Positions 1-5,919 of a stretch of 7,074 nucleotides of DNA are shown in pieces. Origin of the DNA: JBEIUL01 sp044356865 (GTDB lineage Bacteria; Planctomycetota; Phycisphaerae; Phycisphaerales; SM1A02); the NCBI GenBank assembly GCA_044356865.1, contig JBIKVN010000175.1, positions 1-7,074 of the forward strand, written 5' to 3'. The notes under the pieces are model-generated. The model saw only the letters and a program-made list of their open reading frames with translations. It was not told the DNA's origin and did no database searches. Numbering within the stretch: the stretch's first letter is position 1; the number at the start of each line of letters is the position of its first letter. Position numbers and translations under genes: made by a program.

Positions 1-22
1 GTGCCGCACCAGGCGCATGGAG

Positions 23-41
23 TGCCGGCCCGCGGCCGGCA
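23..41. repeat. Hairpin: 8-bp stem, 3-base loop
   Basis: TGCCGGCC at 23-30 pairs perfectly with GGCCGGCA at 34-41 around the loop CGC. Only ATTGATG follows on the plus strand, so there is no convincing U-tract. It could be a transcription terminator for something left of the window or a structured 3' element. The dyad is clear; the function is unknown. Confidence 0.45.
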
Positions 42-77
42 TTGATGAACGCGGGAGCCGTTCGGTGGTAGCGTGGC

Positions 78-92
78 GGACGGACGCCGTCC
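78..92. repeat. Small hairpin: 6-bp stem, 3-base loop
   Basis: GGACGG at 78-83 pairs with CCGTCC at 87-92 around the loop ACG. Alone it could be chance in such GC-rich DNA. It is listed because it sits 8 bases before a stronger hairpin of the same design at 101-119. Confidence 0.3.
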
Positions 93-100
93 CCGTCCCG

Positions 101-119
101 CGTCGGCCGCAGGCCGACG
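101..119. repeat. Hairpin: 8-bp perfect stem, 3-base loop
   Basis: CGTCGGCC at 101-108 pairs perfectly with GGCCGACG at 112-119 around the loop GCA. No T-rich tract follows on either strand. It is the second strong short-loop hairpin in this gene-free stretch. Confidence 0.4.
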
Positions 120-170
120 ATCCATGCGCGTCGTTTCGCTGCCGGCGATGGGCGATGCGCGTCGCCCCGG

Positions 171-204
171 CTTGCAGATCACCATCCGCTTGGTGATTTG
201 CAAG
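171..204 (-). terminator. Probable hpnH 3'-end hairpin (14-bp stem)
   Basis: The arms at 171-184 (CTTGCAGATCACCA) and 191-204 (TGGTGATTTGCAAG) are complementary over 14 positions with one exception, around a six-base loop. The exception is a G-U wobble in plus-strand RNA and an A-C mismatch in minus-strand RNA. The hairpin starts 15 bases beyond the hpnH stop codon (220-222), a typical place for a terminator or an mRNA-stabilising 3' structure. It lacks the U-tract of a canonical intrinsic terminator. It is also noticeably less GC-rich than its surroundings, which argues against chance pairing. Confidence 0.5.
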
Positions 205-219
205 ACATCCTGCCCCGCC

Positions 220-1404
220 TCACCGCGTCTCGACGAGCTCGAGCGACCGCGTTCCGTCCTCGCGCACCAGTTCGCGGGCCAGCCCCAGCTGCACCAGATG
301 CCGCTTCGGACCGTGGGGCTCCTTGGCCGCCTCCGCGAGCCGCCGCTTCGCCCCGGGGTTCGCGTAGGCGTTGAACACCATCGCCTTCACCGTGCCCCAC
401 AGCCCGCCGAAACTCGTGAAGGTGTGGTCGACCGCGCTCGGCTCGTAGCCGCAGTGCACCATGCAATTCTGGCACTTCGGGTTCCCGCTCGCCCGGCCGT
501 AGCGCTCCCACTCCGTGCCTTCCATGAGCTCGCGGAAGGAATCGACGTAGCCCTCCTGCAGCAGGTAGCAGGGCTTCTGCCAGCCGAACAGGTTGAAGGT
601 CGGGTTGCCCCACGGCGTGCACTCGTAGTCGCGCTTCCCCATGAGGAACTCGAGGAAGAGCGGCGACTGGTTGAAGACCCACTTGCGGCGGCCTTCGCGG
701 CGACCCTCATGACGGTTCGACAGGATCATCTCGAACAGCTCGTGGGTCCGCTGCCGCTTCAGGAAGTTCACCTGGTCCGGCGCCTTGTCGTAGGCGTAGC
801 CCGGGCTCACCATCATGCCCTCGACGCCGAGGTCCATCATCTCGTCGAAGAAGGCCCGCACCGAGTTCGGGTCGGCCCCGTCGAAGAGCGTGGTGTTCGT
901 CGTCACGCGGAAGCCCCGCTCGACCGCGAGCCGGATGCCGGCGATCGCCTTCGCATAGGTGCCCTCGCGGCACACCGCGAAGTCGTGGTGCTCCTCCTCC
1001 CCGTCCATGTGGACCGAGAAGGTGAGGTACTTGCTCGGCGTGAAGAGCCCCTCCTCGAGCTTCTCCTTCAGCAGGAGGGCGTTCGTGCAGAGGTAGATGT
1101 ACTTCTTCCGGGCCACCAGCTCGCGGACGAGCCGGGCGATGTCCGGGTGCAGCAGCGGTTCGCCGCCCGGGATCGAGACCATCGGGGCCCCGCACTCGTC
1201 GACGGCCTTCAGGCACTCCTCGACCGAAAGCTGGCTCTTGAGGATGTGCGGCGGGTACTGGATCTTTCCGCACCCCGCGCAGGCGAGGTTGCACCGGAAG
1301 AGCGGCTCGAGCATGAGGACGAGCGGATACCGCTTCCGACCCCGGAGCCTCTGTCCGAGGACATAGGTCGCCACGGTCCACATCTGGCTGATCGGGACGC
1401 CCAT
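220..1404 (-). CDS. hpnH: Adenosyl hopene transferase HpnH (radical SAM)
   Basis: A 394-residue radical SAM enzyme. The HpnH family joins the 5'-deoxyadenosyl group of S-adenosylmethionine to diploptene, giving adenosylhopane, the first side-chain step of bacteriohopanepolyol synthesis. The cluster motif CNLACAGC places the iron-sulfur ligands at C38, C42 and C45, and the SAM-binding GGEP is at 80-83. The C-terminal family domain has cysteines at 262, 279, 311, 314 and 318, the last three in CQNCMVHCGYEP. The opening MGVPISQ and the stretch YPLVLMLEPLFRCN are typical of the family, and the length is close to usual for it. The frame stays open far upstream, but this ATG matches the family start and has GGAG at 1414-1417, nine bases away. 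No other hopanoid gene is in the window; the gene diverges from the sigma factor. The family assignment is secure; activity is inferred. Confidence 0.95.
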   Translation of the reverse strand: MGVPISQMWTVATYVLGQRLRGRKRYPLVLMLEPLFRCNLACAGCGKIQYPPHILKSQLSVEECLKAVDECGAPMVSIPGGEPLLHPDIARLVRELVARKKYIYLCTNALLLKEKLEEGLFTPSKYLTFSVHMDGEEEHHDFAVCREGTYAKAIAGIRLAVERGFRVTTNTTLFDGADPNSVRAFFDEMMDLGVEGMMVSPGYAYDKAPDQVNFLKRQRTHELFEMILSNRHEGRREGRRKWVFNQSPLFLEFLMGKRDYECTPWGNPTFNLFGWQKPCYLLQEGYVDSFRELMEGTEWERYGRASGNPKCQNCMVHCGYEPSAVDHTFTSFGGLWGTVKAMVFNAYANPGAKRRLAEAAKEPHGPKRHLVQLGLARELVREDGTRSLELVETR

Positions 1405-1728
1405 CCGGCCGTTCTCCACCCCCGGCGGCCGTTCCCGGACCGACGGGGCCGGGCGACGCGGGAAACTGGTGCGCGAAAAATCGATGGTAGCCGAACGGGG
1501 AACGAACCCGCACCGGAGCGTCGCGTAGCCGGACCCCTCATGCTCGCGGTCGCCCTTCCTTCGCTCGCCCCACCGCCGGCCCGGACGCTTCCGGGGTTCC
1601 GCGAGCCGGTCGGAAGGCTTGCCCGTTGCCTCGGCCTTCACCCGAAGTCGAGCCGTGGCCGCGGTATGCTTCGCGGCCGGACGACCGCGAGCCTCGCGTC
1701 GGCGTTCGTCGACCGAGGACCCTGCGTG
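1405..1728. other. Divergent intergenic region, hpnH / sigma factor
   Basis: These 324 bases separate the starts of hpnH and the sigma gene and must carry the promoters of both. Towards the sigma gene there is a dyad around TATGCT (listed separately). Towards hpnH, the minus-strand hexamer TACCAT (plus-strand 1484-1489) next to an A-rich run at 1476-1480 is a possible -10 box. It would give a leader of about 70 bases, but I see no good -35 partner. Frames stay open across the region on both strands, but none looks like a protein. Confidence 0.5.
1657..1678 (+). promoter_or_regulatory. Dyad centred on a TATGCT box before the sigma gene
   Basis: GGCCGCG at 1657-1663 and CGCGGCC at 1672-1678 are perfect inverted arms. 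The eight-base centre contains TATGCT (1665-1670), the same hexamer as the proposed -10 box of rpmI. It lies about 60 bases before the sigma start. It may be a -10 element inside an operator, or a hairpin in the leader. No good -35 stands at the expected distance, so the promoter reading is weak. Confidence 0.35.
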
Positions 1729-2409
1729 ATGAGCGGCGGCGTCAACGAAGGAACCCGTCTCCCCGTGCGGCGACCGGCCGGCACGCCGGATGCCCGGATC
1801 GACCCGGCCTTGGCCGCCCGGAGCGACGAGGAGCTCTTCGTCGCCGCCCGCGAGGGCGACCGCGACTGCCTTCGGGCCCTGATCGAGCGGTACCGGGAGG
1901 ATCTCCTGCGGTTCCTGGTCCGCTATGTCGGCAGCCGCTCGAGCGCCGACGATGTCTTCCAGGAGACCTTCGTCCAGGTCTGGATGGCGGCCGAGACCTT
2001 CGACGCCGAGCGGCGGTTCAAGCCGTGGCTCTTCACCATCGCCGCCAACAAGGCCCGCGACCTGCTCCGCAAGCAGAAGCGCCGGCCCGCCGCGAGCCTC
2101 TCGGCCCCCGTCGGCGGAGCCGCCTCGGAAACCCCGCTGGTCGACCTGCTCGCCGGTAACTCGCCCGCTCCCGACCGCCCCCTCGGCGACGCCGAGATGA
2201 AGGCGAACGTCAAGCGGGTCGTCGACGAGATGCCCACCCACTACCGCGAGATCCTGCTGCTCGCGTACTTCCAGAAGATGAGCTACCAGCAGATCTCCGA
2301 GTCGCTCTCGATCCCCCTTGGGACCGTGAAGAGCCGCCTCCACGCCGCCGTCGCGAACTTCGCCGACGCCTGGCGGTCGAGTTCCCGCGACCCCGACATG
2401 CCCGAGTGA
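1729..2409 (+). CDS. ECF-type RNA polymerase sigma factor
   Basis: A 226-residue sigma-70 family protein with only regions 2 and 4, the layout of ECF sigma factors that direct RNA polymerase to special promoters. Region 2 spans about 47-118, with YREDLLRFLVRYVG, the SADDVFQETFVQVW helix and KPWLFTIAANKARDLLRK. A loose linker (119-158) follows. Region 4 spans about 160-213, with LPxHYREIL-type sequence (MPTHYREILLLAYF), YQQISESLSIPLGTVKSRLHAA as its helix-turn-helix, and no extra C-terminal domain. ATG 1729 is chosen over the much longer open frame because homology begins soon after and GAGGA at 1715-1719 is nine bases upstream; GTG at 1726 is an alternative. The N-terminal 30 residues are low-complexity and probably disordered. 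The next gene starts 4 bases after its stop, suggesting co-translation with a regulator. The target promoters cannot be read from this window. Confidence 0.93.
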   Translation: MSGGVNEGTRLPVRRPAGTPDARIDPALAARSDEELFVAAREGDRDCLRALIERYREDLLRFLVRYVGSRSSADDVFQETFVQVWMAAETFDAERRFKPWLFTIAANKARDLLRKQKRRPAASLSAPVGGAASETPLVDLLAGNSPAPDRPLGDAEMKANVKRVVDEMPTHYREILLLAYFQKMSYQQISESLSIPLGTVKSRLHAAVANFADAWRSSSRDPDMPE

Positions 2410-2413
2410 ACGC

Positions 2414-3424
2414 ATGCCCGAGCCTGACCCGAACGAACCTCTCGCTTCCGATGCGACCGGCGCCCGCCTGTCGGAGGCCGATCGCCGCGTCCTCGACCGC
2501 CTCGCCGACCGGGGTTTCGACCCGGCGTGCCTCGAGGGCCTCTCGATTTCCGACCGGCGGCGGGGCGAGCGCATCCTCGACCGGCTCGGCCTGCTCGACG
2601 CCTATCCGGACGAGGTTCCCGAGGACCTCGCGGACGACGCCGACGCCGGTCTCCTCGTCGACGCGACGCTCGCCCGCATCGAGCGCGAGGAGTCGGCGCG
2701 GACCGGCCGCATGCGGATCGGCGCGGATGCTGCGACGGCCGGCGGCTCCTTCCGGCCTTCTTTCCGGCTCGGCGACCTCGTCGCCGTCGCGTCGATCGCG
2801 ATCATCGTGACCACGGTGGCCATCCCGCTGGTCCGTTCGACCCGCGAGACCGCCGGCCGCGCCGACTGCATGAACTCGCTTCGGCAACTGGCAATGGGTC
2901 TTGACGGCTACGCGAGCGACTTCAACGGTTCGCTTCCCGCGACCGCGGGCCTCTCCCTGCCGGCCCTCGCCGGCGGAAGTCTCGAGAGCTGGTCGCGATC
3001 GCGGAACGGCGAGCAGCTCGCTCCCCTCGTTTCCGGCGGCTATTGCCCCGCGGAGGGCATGCGCTGCCCCTGCGACCGCCACGGCGGTTCGCCGTTCGGC
3101 TGGGCGTACCGGGTCCCGGCCGGAAGCCACTCCTGGCAAGGCCCCGAGCGGTCCGCCGTCGTCGCCGACCGGAACCCGCTCATCGACCTGACCCTGGCCG
3201 GCCTCCCGATCGGTTCGCTCATCCTCAACTCCGAGAACCACGGCGGGGAGGGCCAGAATGTCCTCTGGTCGGACGGCTCGATCGACTTCCTGTCCGTCCC
3301 GAGCCTGCACCGCCCCGGTGCCGCCGGGCATCCCCACCTGACCGTCGACAACATCTGGGTCCCTGCCCCCACCCCCCCGGGCGACGGTCCGGCCGCCCGG
3401 ATCGACATCTTCCTGCTGCAGTGA
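2414..3424 (+). CDS. Membrane protein with pilin-like helix, candidate anti-sigma factor
   Basis: A 336-residue protein of no named family I can assign. Residues 1-116 are charged, helical-looking and cytoplasmic by prediction, with an ILDRLGLLDAYPDEVPEDL segment at 54-72. One membrane helix lies at about 120-139. The stretch FRLGDLVAVASIAI (117-130), followed by RETAGRADCMNSLRQLAMGLDGYASD, has the layout of a type IV pseudopilin (FTLIELL..., then RxxCxNNLRQIGLAL...YAND). However, it is internal and the glycine of the prepilin cleavage site is serine. The outer domain has C211, C218 and C220 and ends with NHGGEGQNVLWSDGS (275-289), the H...DG motif common in planctomycete pseudopilin-like proteins. 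It begins 4 bases after the sigma stop with only a weak ribosome site, so coupled translation is likely. Position and topology suggest it restrains the sigma factor, but no HxxxCxxC zinc motif is present. Function is unproven. Confidence 0.8.
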   Translation: MPEPDPNEPLASDATGARLSEADRRVLDRLADRGFDPACLEGLSISDRRRGERILDRLGLLDAYPDEVPEDLADDADAGLLVDATLARIEREESARTGRMRIGADAATAGGSFRPSFRLGDLVAVASIAIIVTTVAIPLVRSTRETAGRADCMNSLRQLAMGLDGYASDFNGSLPATAGLSLPALAGGSLESWSRSRNGEQLAPLVSGGYCPAEGMRCPCDRHGGSPFGWAYRVPAGSHSWQGPERSAVVADRNPLIDLTLAGLPIGSLILNSENHGGEGQNVLWSDGSIDFLSVPSLHRPGAAGHPHLTVDNIWVPAPTPPGDGPAARIDIFLLQ

Positions 3425-3457
3425 CCGGGGGCTCGATCTGCCCCGCCGACCGCCCCC

Positions 3458-3486
3458 TTGGCCGGCCGGGGAGCCTCTGCTATGCT
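3458..3486 (+). promoter_or_regulatory. Putative sigma-70-type promoter of rpmI-rplT
   Basis: TTGGCC at 3458-3463 and TATGCT at 3481-3486 are separated by exactly 17 bases, matching the housekeeping -35 and -10 consensus at three and four positions. Transcription would start near 3493 and leave a leader of about 58 bases before the L35 start. It sits just after the end of the preceding gene, so the ribosomal genes probably form their own unit. Confidence 0.5.
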
Positions 3487-3502
3487 CCCCGATTCCCCGT
3501 TT

Positions 3503-3521
3503 CCGGCCCGCGCCGGGCCGG
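3503..3521 (+). promoter_or_regulatory. Leader hairpin upstream of rpmI
   Basis: CCGGCCC at 3503-3509 pairs perfectly with GGGCCGG at 3515-3521 around the loop GCGCC. It lies between the predicted transcription start and the L35 start, which has no clear Shine-Dalgarno sequence. In other bacteria L20 binds a leader RNA of this operon to repress it, so this may be a regulatory structure. The resemblance is positional only, and no T-tract follows that would make it a terminator. Confidence 0.35.
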
Positions 3522-3550
3522 CTTCCCCCACACCGATTTCGGTTGCCACG

Positions 3551-3805
3551 ATGCCCAAGAACAAGAGCCACAAGGGCCTGCTCAAGCGGGTCAAGATCAC
3601 CAAGAGCGGCAAGGTCCGGTTCCGGGCCCCGAACAGCCGCCACCTCAAGAGCAACAAGGAAGGCACCGAGGTCCAGAGCTACCGGAAGAACCGGTACGCC
3701 CGCTCGGGCGACCTGAAGGCCCTGAGCAAGATGCTCTTCCGTCCGCTCCGCAGCGAGGAGCAGGCGGAGGCGGCCGAGCGGAAGGCCGCCGCCGCGACGG
3801 CCTGA
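3551..3805 (+). CDS. rpmI: 50S ribosomal protein L35 (bL35)
   Basis: An 84-residue, strongly basic protein of the large ribosomal subunit. It opens with the family signature MPKNKSHKGLLKRVKITKSG, followed by KVRFRAPNSRHLKSNK, where most bacteria have the K-x-KRRKAFKSHLLTKK-type segment. The family is usually near 65 residues. Here the C-terminus (about 68-84) is extended by an acidic and alanine-rich tail, EEQAEAAERKAAAATA. The start is fixed by the conserved MPK opening, although no clear Shine-Dalgarno sequence precedes it. The gene is followed by rplT as usual, but the translation initiation factor gene infC, the common upstream neighbour, is not here. Instead the sigma-factor pair ends 126 bases upstream. 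Confidence 0.95.
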   Translation: MPKNKSHKGLLKRVKITKSGKVRFRAPNSRHLKSNKEGTEVQSYRKNRYARSGDLKALSKMLFRPLRSEEQAEAAERKAAAATA

Positions 3806-3896
3806 CCTTTTCCCGTCTCGTCTCTTTCCACCACGCACTGGCCGTCGGGACGCAAGCGAGCGAACCTCCCCCGCCGGCCGCCTCGGAGCCTGAATC
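3806..3896 (+). other. rpmI-rplT spacer with rplT ribosome binding site
   Basis: The 91-base gap begins with a pyrimidine-rich run (CCTTTTCCCGTCTCGTCTC) right after the L35 stop. It ends with GGAG at 3885-3888, eight bases before the L20 start. No strong hairpin is visible. The two genes are presumably cotranscribed. Confidence 0.5.
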
Positions 3897-4244
3897 ATGC
3901 CCCGTGCACGCAAGGGCGCAGCCCGTACCCAAGCCCGCCGCAAGCTTCTTCGCGAGGCCCGCGGCTTCTTCGGAACCAAGCACCGCCACAAGCAACAGGC
4001 GAAGGTCGCCCTCTGGCGGGCCGGCCGCTACGCCTGGCGGGACCGCCGCGCCCGCAAGCGCGACTACCGCTCGCTCTGGATCACCCGCATCACCGCGGCG
4101 TGCCGGATGCGCGGTACCCGCTACAGCCACTTCATCAACGCGATCCAGCGGAAGGGCGTCCTGCTCAACCGCAAGATGCTTTCCGAGATCGCGATCACCG
4201 ACCCGGTGACCTTCGATTCGCTGGTCTCGATGTCGAAGGCCTGA
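3897..4244 (+). CDS. rplT: 50S ribosomal protein L20 (bL20)
   Basis: A 115-residue basic protein of usual family length that binds 23S rRNA early in large-subunit assembly. Family landmarks are clear: MPRARKG start, RRKLLREARGFFGTKHRHK (14-32), the YAWRDRRARKRDYRSLWITR segment (45-64), RYSHFINAIQRKGVLLNRKM (75-94) and the IAITDPVTFDSLV end. The start has GGAG eight bases upstream. In several bacteria L20 also represses its own operon by binding the leader RNA; whether that happens here is unknown. pheS, often next, is absent: the following gene is convergent, beyond a strong hairpin. Confidence 0.97.
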   Translation: MPRARKGAARTQARRKLLREARGFFGTKHRHKQQAKVALWRAGRYAWRDRRARKRDYRSLWITRITAACRMRGTRYSHFINAIQRKGVLLNRKMLSEIAITDPVTFDSLVSMSKA

Positions 4245-4271
4245 GCCGAACCGGCTTCCTCCGCGTACCTC

Positions 4272-4299
4272 GACGCCGTCCCCCTTGGGGGGCGGCGTC
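4272..4299. terminator. Hairpin terminator between convergent genes
   Basis: GACGCCGTCCCC at 4272-4283 pairs with GGGGCGGCGTC-type sequence at 4288-4299, giving twelve pairs including one G-U, closed by a CTTG loop. GTTCATT follows on the plus strand, a weak U-tract. It lies 27 bases after the rplT stop and 2 bases from the histidine kinase stop, so it could end transcripts from both sides. A smaller hairpin (AGCCG/CGGCT, 4244-4256) sits at the rplT stop. Confidence 0.7.
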
Positions 4300-4301
4300 G
4301 T

Positions 4302-5864
4302 TCATTGGGGCATGAGCGGAGCGAGCTCCGGGGCCTTCCGCACCAGCGGCAGGTCGAGCGAGAAGGTCGCCCCGCGGCCGGGCACGCTCGCGAGGCTGAC
4401 GGTGCCGCCGATCATGTCGGAAAGTTCCCGGCAGATGGCGAGGCCGAGACCGGTGCCGGAGTGGCTGCGGGTATGGCTCGCATCGACCTGGCGGAACTTC
4501 TCGAAGATCGTGTCCTGCATGTCGTAGGGGATGCCCGGCCCCTCGTCGCGGACCGCGAGGCGGATGCCGGGCGAGCCGTCGGGCCGCGGGGCCCGCGCCG
4601 CCGAGAGGCGGACGACGCTGCCCTCCGGCGCGAACTTCACCGCGTTCGAGAGGAAGTTGTAGAGGACCTGCTGGACCTTGCCCGCGTCGGTCTCGACCGG
4701 CGGCAGCCCGGGCTCGACCGCCGCCTCGAGCACGATGTTCCGCGCTTCCGATTGGGGCCGCATCACGGTGAGGAGTCCCTCGACGAGGTCACCGACGCTC
4801 GTGGGGGCGATCGAGAGCTCGACGCGGCCGGCCTCGATCTTCGCCATCTGCAGCAGCTCGTTGATCATGTCAAGCAGCGACCGACCGCTCCGCAGGATGT
4901 TCGCGATGTAGCGCAGCCGCTTCGGATCGGCGTCGGCATCGGTGCGGGCGATCTCGTCGAGCAGCTCGGCGAAGCCGATGATCGAGTTGAGCGGCGTCCG
5001 CAGCTCGTGGCTGACGTTGGCGAGGAACTCGCTCTTGAGGCGATTGCTCTCGTAGAGGCCGACGTTCGCCGCGGCCAGCTCGCTCACCTTGAGGTCGAGG
5101 GCCTCGTTGACGGTGCGCAGCCGCTGCTGCGCCTTGCCGATCTCGTCGAGCATCGCGTTGAAGGTGTCCGAGAGCCGCTCGAAATCGTCGCCGGTGCGGA
5201 TCGACGACCGCACCGCGAGGTCGCCCCGCTCGACCTTCTCGGCGACCTCGGTGAGCCGCCGCACCGGCCGCAGCACCAGCCGGTGCAGGATCGCCGCGAA
5301 GACCGCGATCGCCAGCAGGCTGGCCACCACGCCGCTTGCGACCAGGAAGACGCGGTTGCGGGCCAGGACCCGCTCGGCGAAGGGGCTCGAGCGGTCGATC
5401 ACGAGGATGCCCCGCAGCCGCCCGCCGTCGCCCACGCGGGCGGGACCGAAGTCGATGAGCGAGCGGTCGACGATCCGCTGCCAGTCGCGCTCGCGCAGGG
5501 CCCGGAAGTAGCGGTACATCGGCTCGCCCGCCGCGTCGCGATCGACGCGGAACAGGTCGACCGCCTCGGGATCGGCGGTGAACCGCTCGAAGGCGGCCGC
5601 GAGCGTGCGGTCCGGATGGGAATCGGGATCGATCTCCGTCGCCTGCACCGCGCGGATCGGGATCGCGATGCCCTCGCTGCGCCCGAGATTGAAGCCGTTC
5701 TGGAGCCAGGTCTCGGCCAGCTGCCGCGAGACCTCGAGCTGCGACTCGGTCACGAGCCGCGTGGTGCGGTCCCACTGGACGGCGAGGGCGCCCACCACCA
5801 GCAGGAGCACCGCGGCGCCGAAGATGAGCCGGCTCTTGACGGCAAGCGAGATCCGGCGGGCCAT
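4302..5864 (-). CDS. Membrane sensor histidine kinase
   Basis: A 520-residue two-component sensor kinase that autophosphorylates on histidine and passes the phosphate to a response regulator. In order: membrane helix 1 (about 13-30), an outer sensor domain (31-170), membrane helix 2 (172-193), a HAMP linker (194-246, with LVLRPVRRLTEVAEKVERGDL), a coiled segment, then HisKA with SHELRTPLN and phospho-acceptor H286. The ATPase domain has N403/N407 in LYNFLSNAVKFAP, DEGPGI (440-445), FEKFRQVD (454-461) and GTGLGLAI (470-477), so all catalytic boxes look intact. The outer domain resembles Tll0287/DUF3365-type sensors in layout but has no cysteine, hence no CxxCH haem site. The start has no clear ribosome site. 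It is 55 bases after the zinc-finger gene and may share its operon. No response regulator is in view and the signal is unknown. Confidence 0.93.
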   Translation of the reverse strand: MARRISLAVKSRLIFGAAVLLLVVGALAVQWDRTTRLVTESQLEVSRQLAETWLQNGFNLGRSEGIAIPIRAVQATEIDPDSHPDRTLAAAFERFTADPEAVDLFRVDRDAAGEPMYRYFRALRERDWQRIVDRSLIDFGPARVGDGGRLRGILVIDRSSPFAERVLARNRVFLVASGVVASLLAIAVFAAILHRLVLRPVRRLTEVAEKVERGDLAVRSSIRTGDDFERLSDTFNAMLDEIGKAQQRLRTVNEALDLKVSELAAANVGLYESNRLKSEFLANVSHELRTPLNSIIGFAELLDEIARTDADADPKRLRYIANILRSGRSLLDMINELLQMAKIEAGRVELSIAPTSVGDLVEGLLTVMRPQSEARNIVLEAAVEPGLPPVETDAGKVQQVLYNFLSNAVKFAPEGSVVRLSAARAPRPDGSPGIRLAVRDEGPGIPYDMQDTIFEKFRQVDASHTRSHSGTGLGLAICRELSDMIGGTVSLASVPGRGATFSLDLPLVRKAPELAPLMPQ

Positions 5865-5919
5865 GGAAGCATGGGAACCGAGGCGGACGCGGGCCGCAAG
5901 CGCCCCGCGCGGGAACGGT

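Larger units (their letters stand above)
1..219. other. Non-coding stretch 3' of hpnH with several hairpins
   Basis: I find no supportable gene here. A minus-strand ATG at 40-42 opens a frame to the window edge (14 codons, beginning MPAAGRHSMRLVRH), but it has no ribosome binding site and no recognisable product. The stretch holds four inverted repeats (listed separately). It also has a 10-base direct repeat, ATGCGCGTCG, at 124-133 and 155-164, which could be chance at this GC content. It lies downstream of hpnH, so at least the nearest hairpin probably belongs to the hpnH 3' end. Confidence 0.5.

Noticed and set aside
1..42. Possible start of a further minus-strand gene at the left edge
   Set aside because: Only 14 codons are visible, with no ribosome site or recognisable sequence, so it was not called.
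124..164. Direct repeat ATGCGCGTCG as a possible attachment site or CRISPR-like unit
   Set aside because: Only two 10-base copies, GC-rich and with no third copy or associated gene; chance is a sufficient explanation.
73..1728. Plus-strand open frame running in phase into the sigma factor
   Set aside because: It is the antisense shadow of hpnH with arginine/proline/valine-rich translation. The sigma factor has its own start with a ribosome site at 1715-1719.
1405..2574. The hpnH frame stays open for 390 more codons upstream, antisense to the sigma gene
   Set aside because: The extension has no family similarity, and GC-rich DNA commonly leaves antisense frames open. The HpnH family start and a ribosome site fix the start at 1404.
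2210..3991. Minus-strand 593-codon open frame opposite the sigma pair and ribosomal genes
   Set aside because: It covers four well-supported plus-strand genes, is low-complexity in translation and resembles no family.
3043..4209. Plus-strand 388-codon frame overlapping rpmI and rplT
   Set aside because: It is out of frame with both ribosomal proteins and is arginine/proline-rich, typical of a shadow frame.
5898..5914. Palindrome CCCGCGCGGG between the kinase and the zinc-module gene
   Set aside because: Short and self-complementary as expected in very GC-rich DNA, without a loop or T-tract to make it a terminator.
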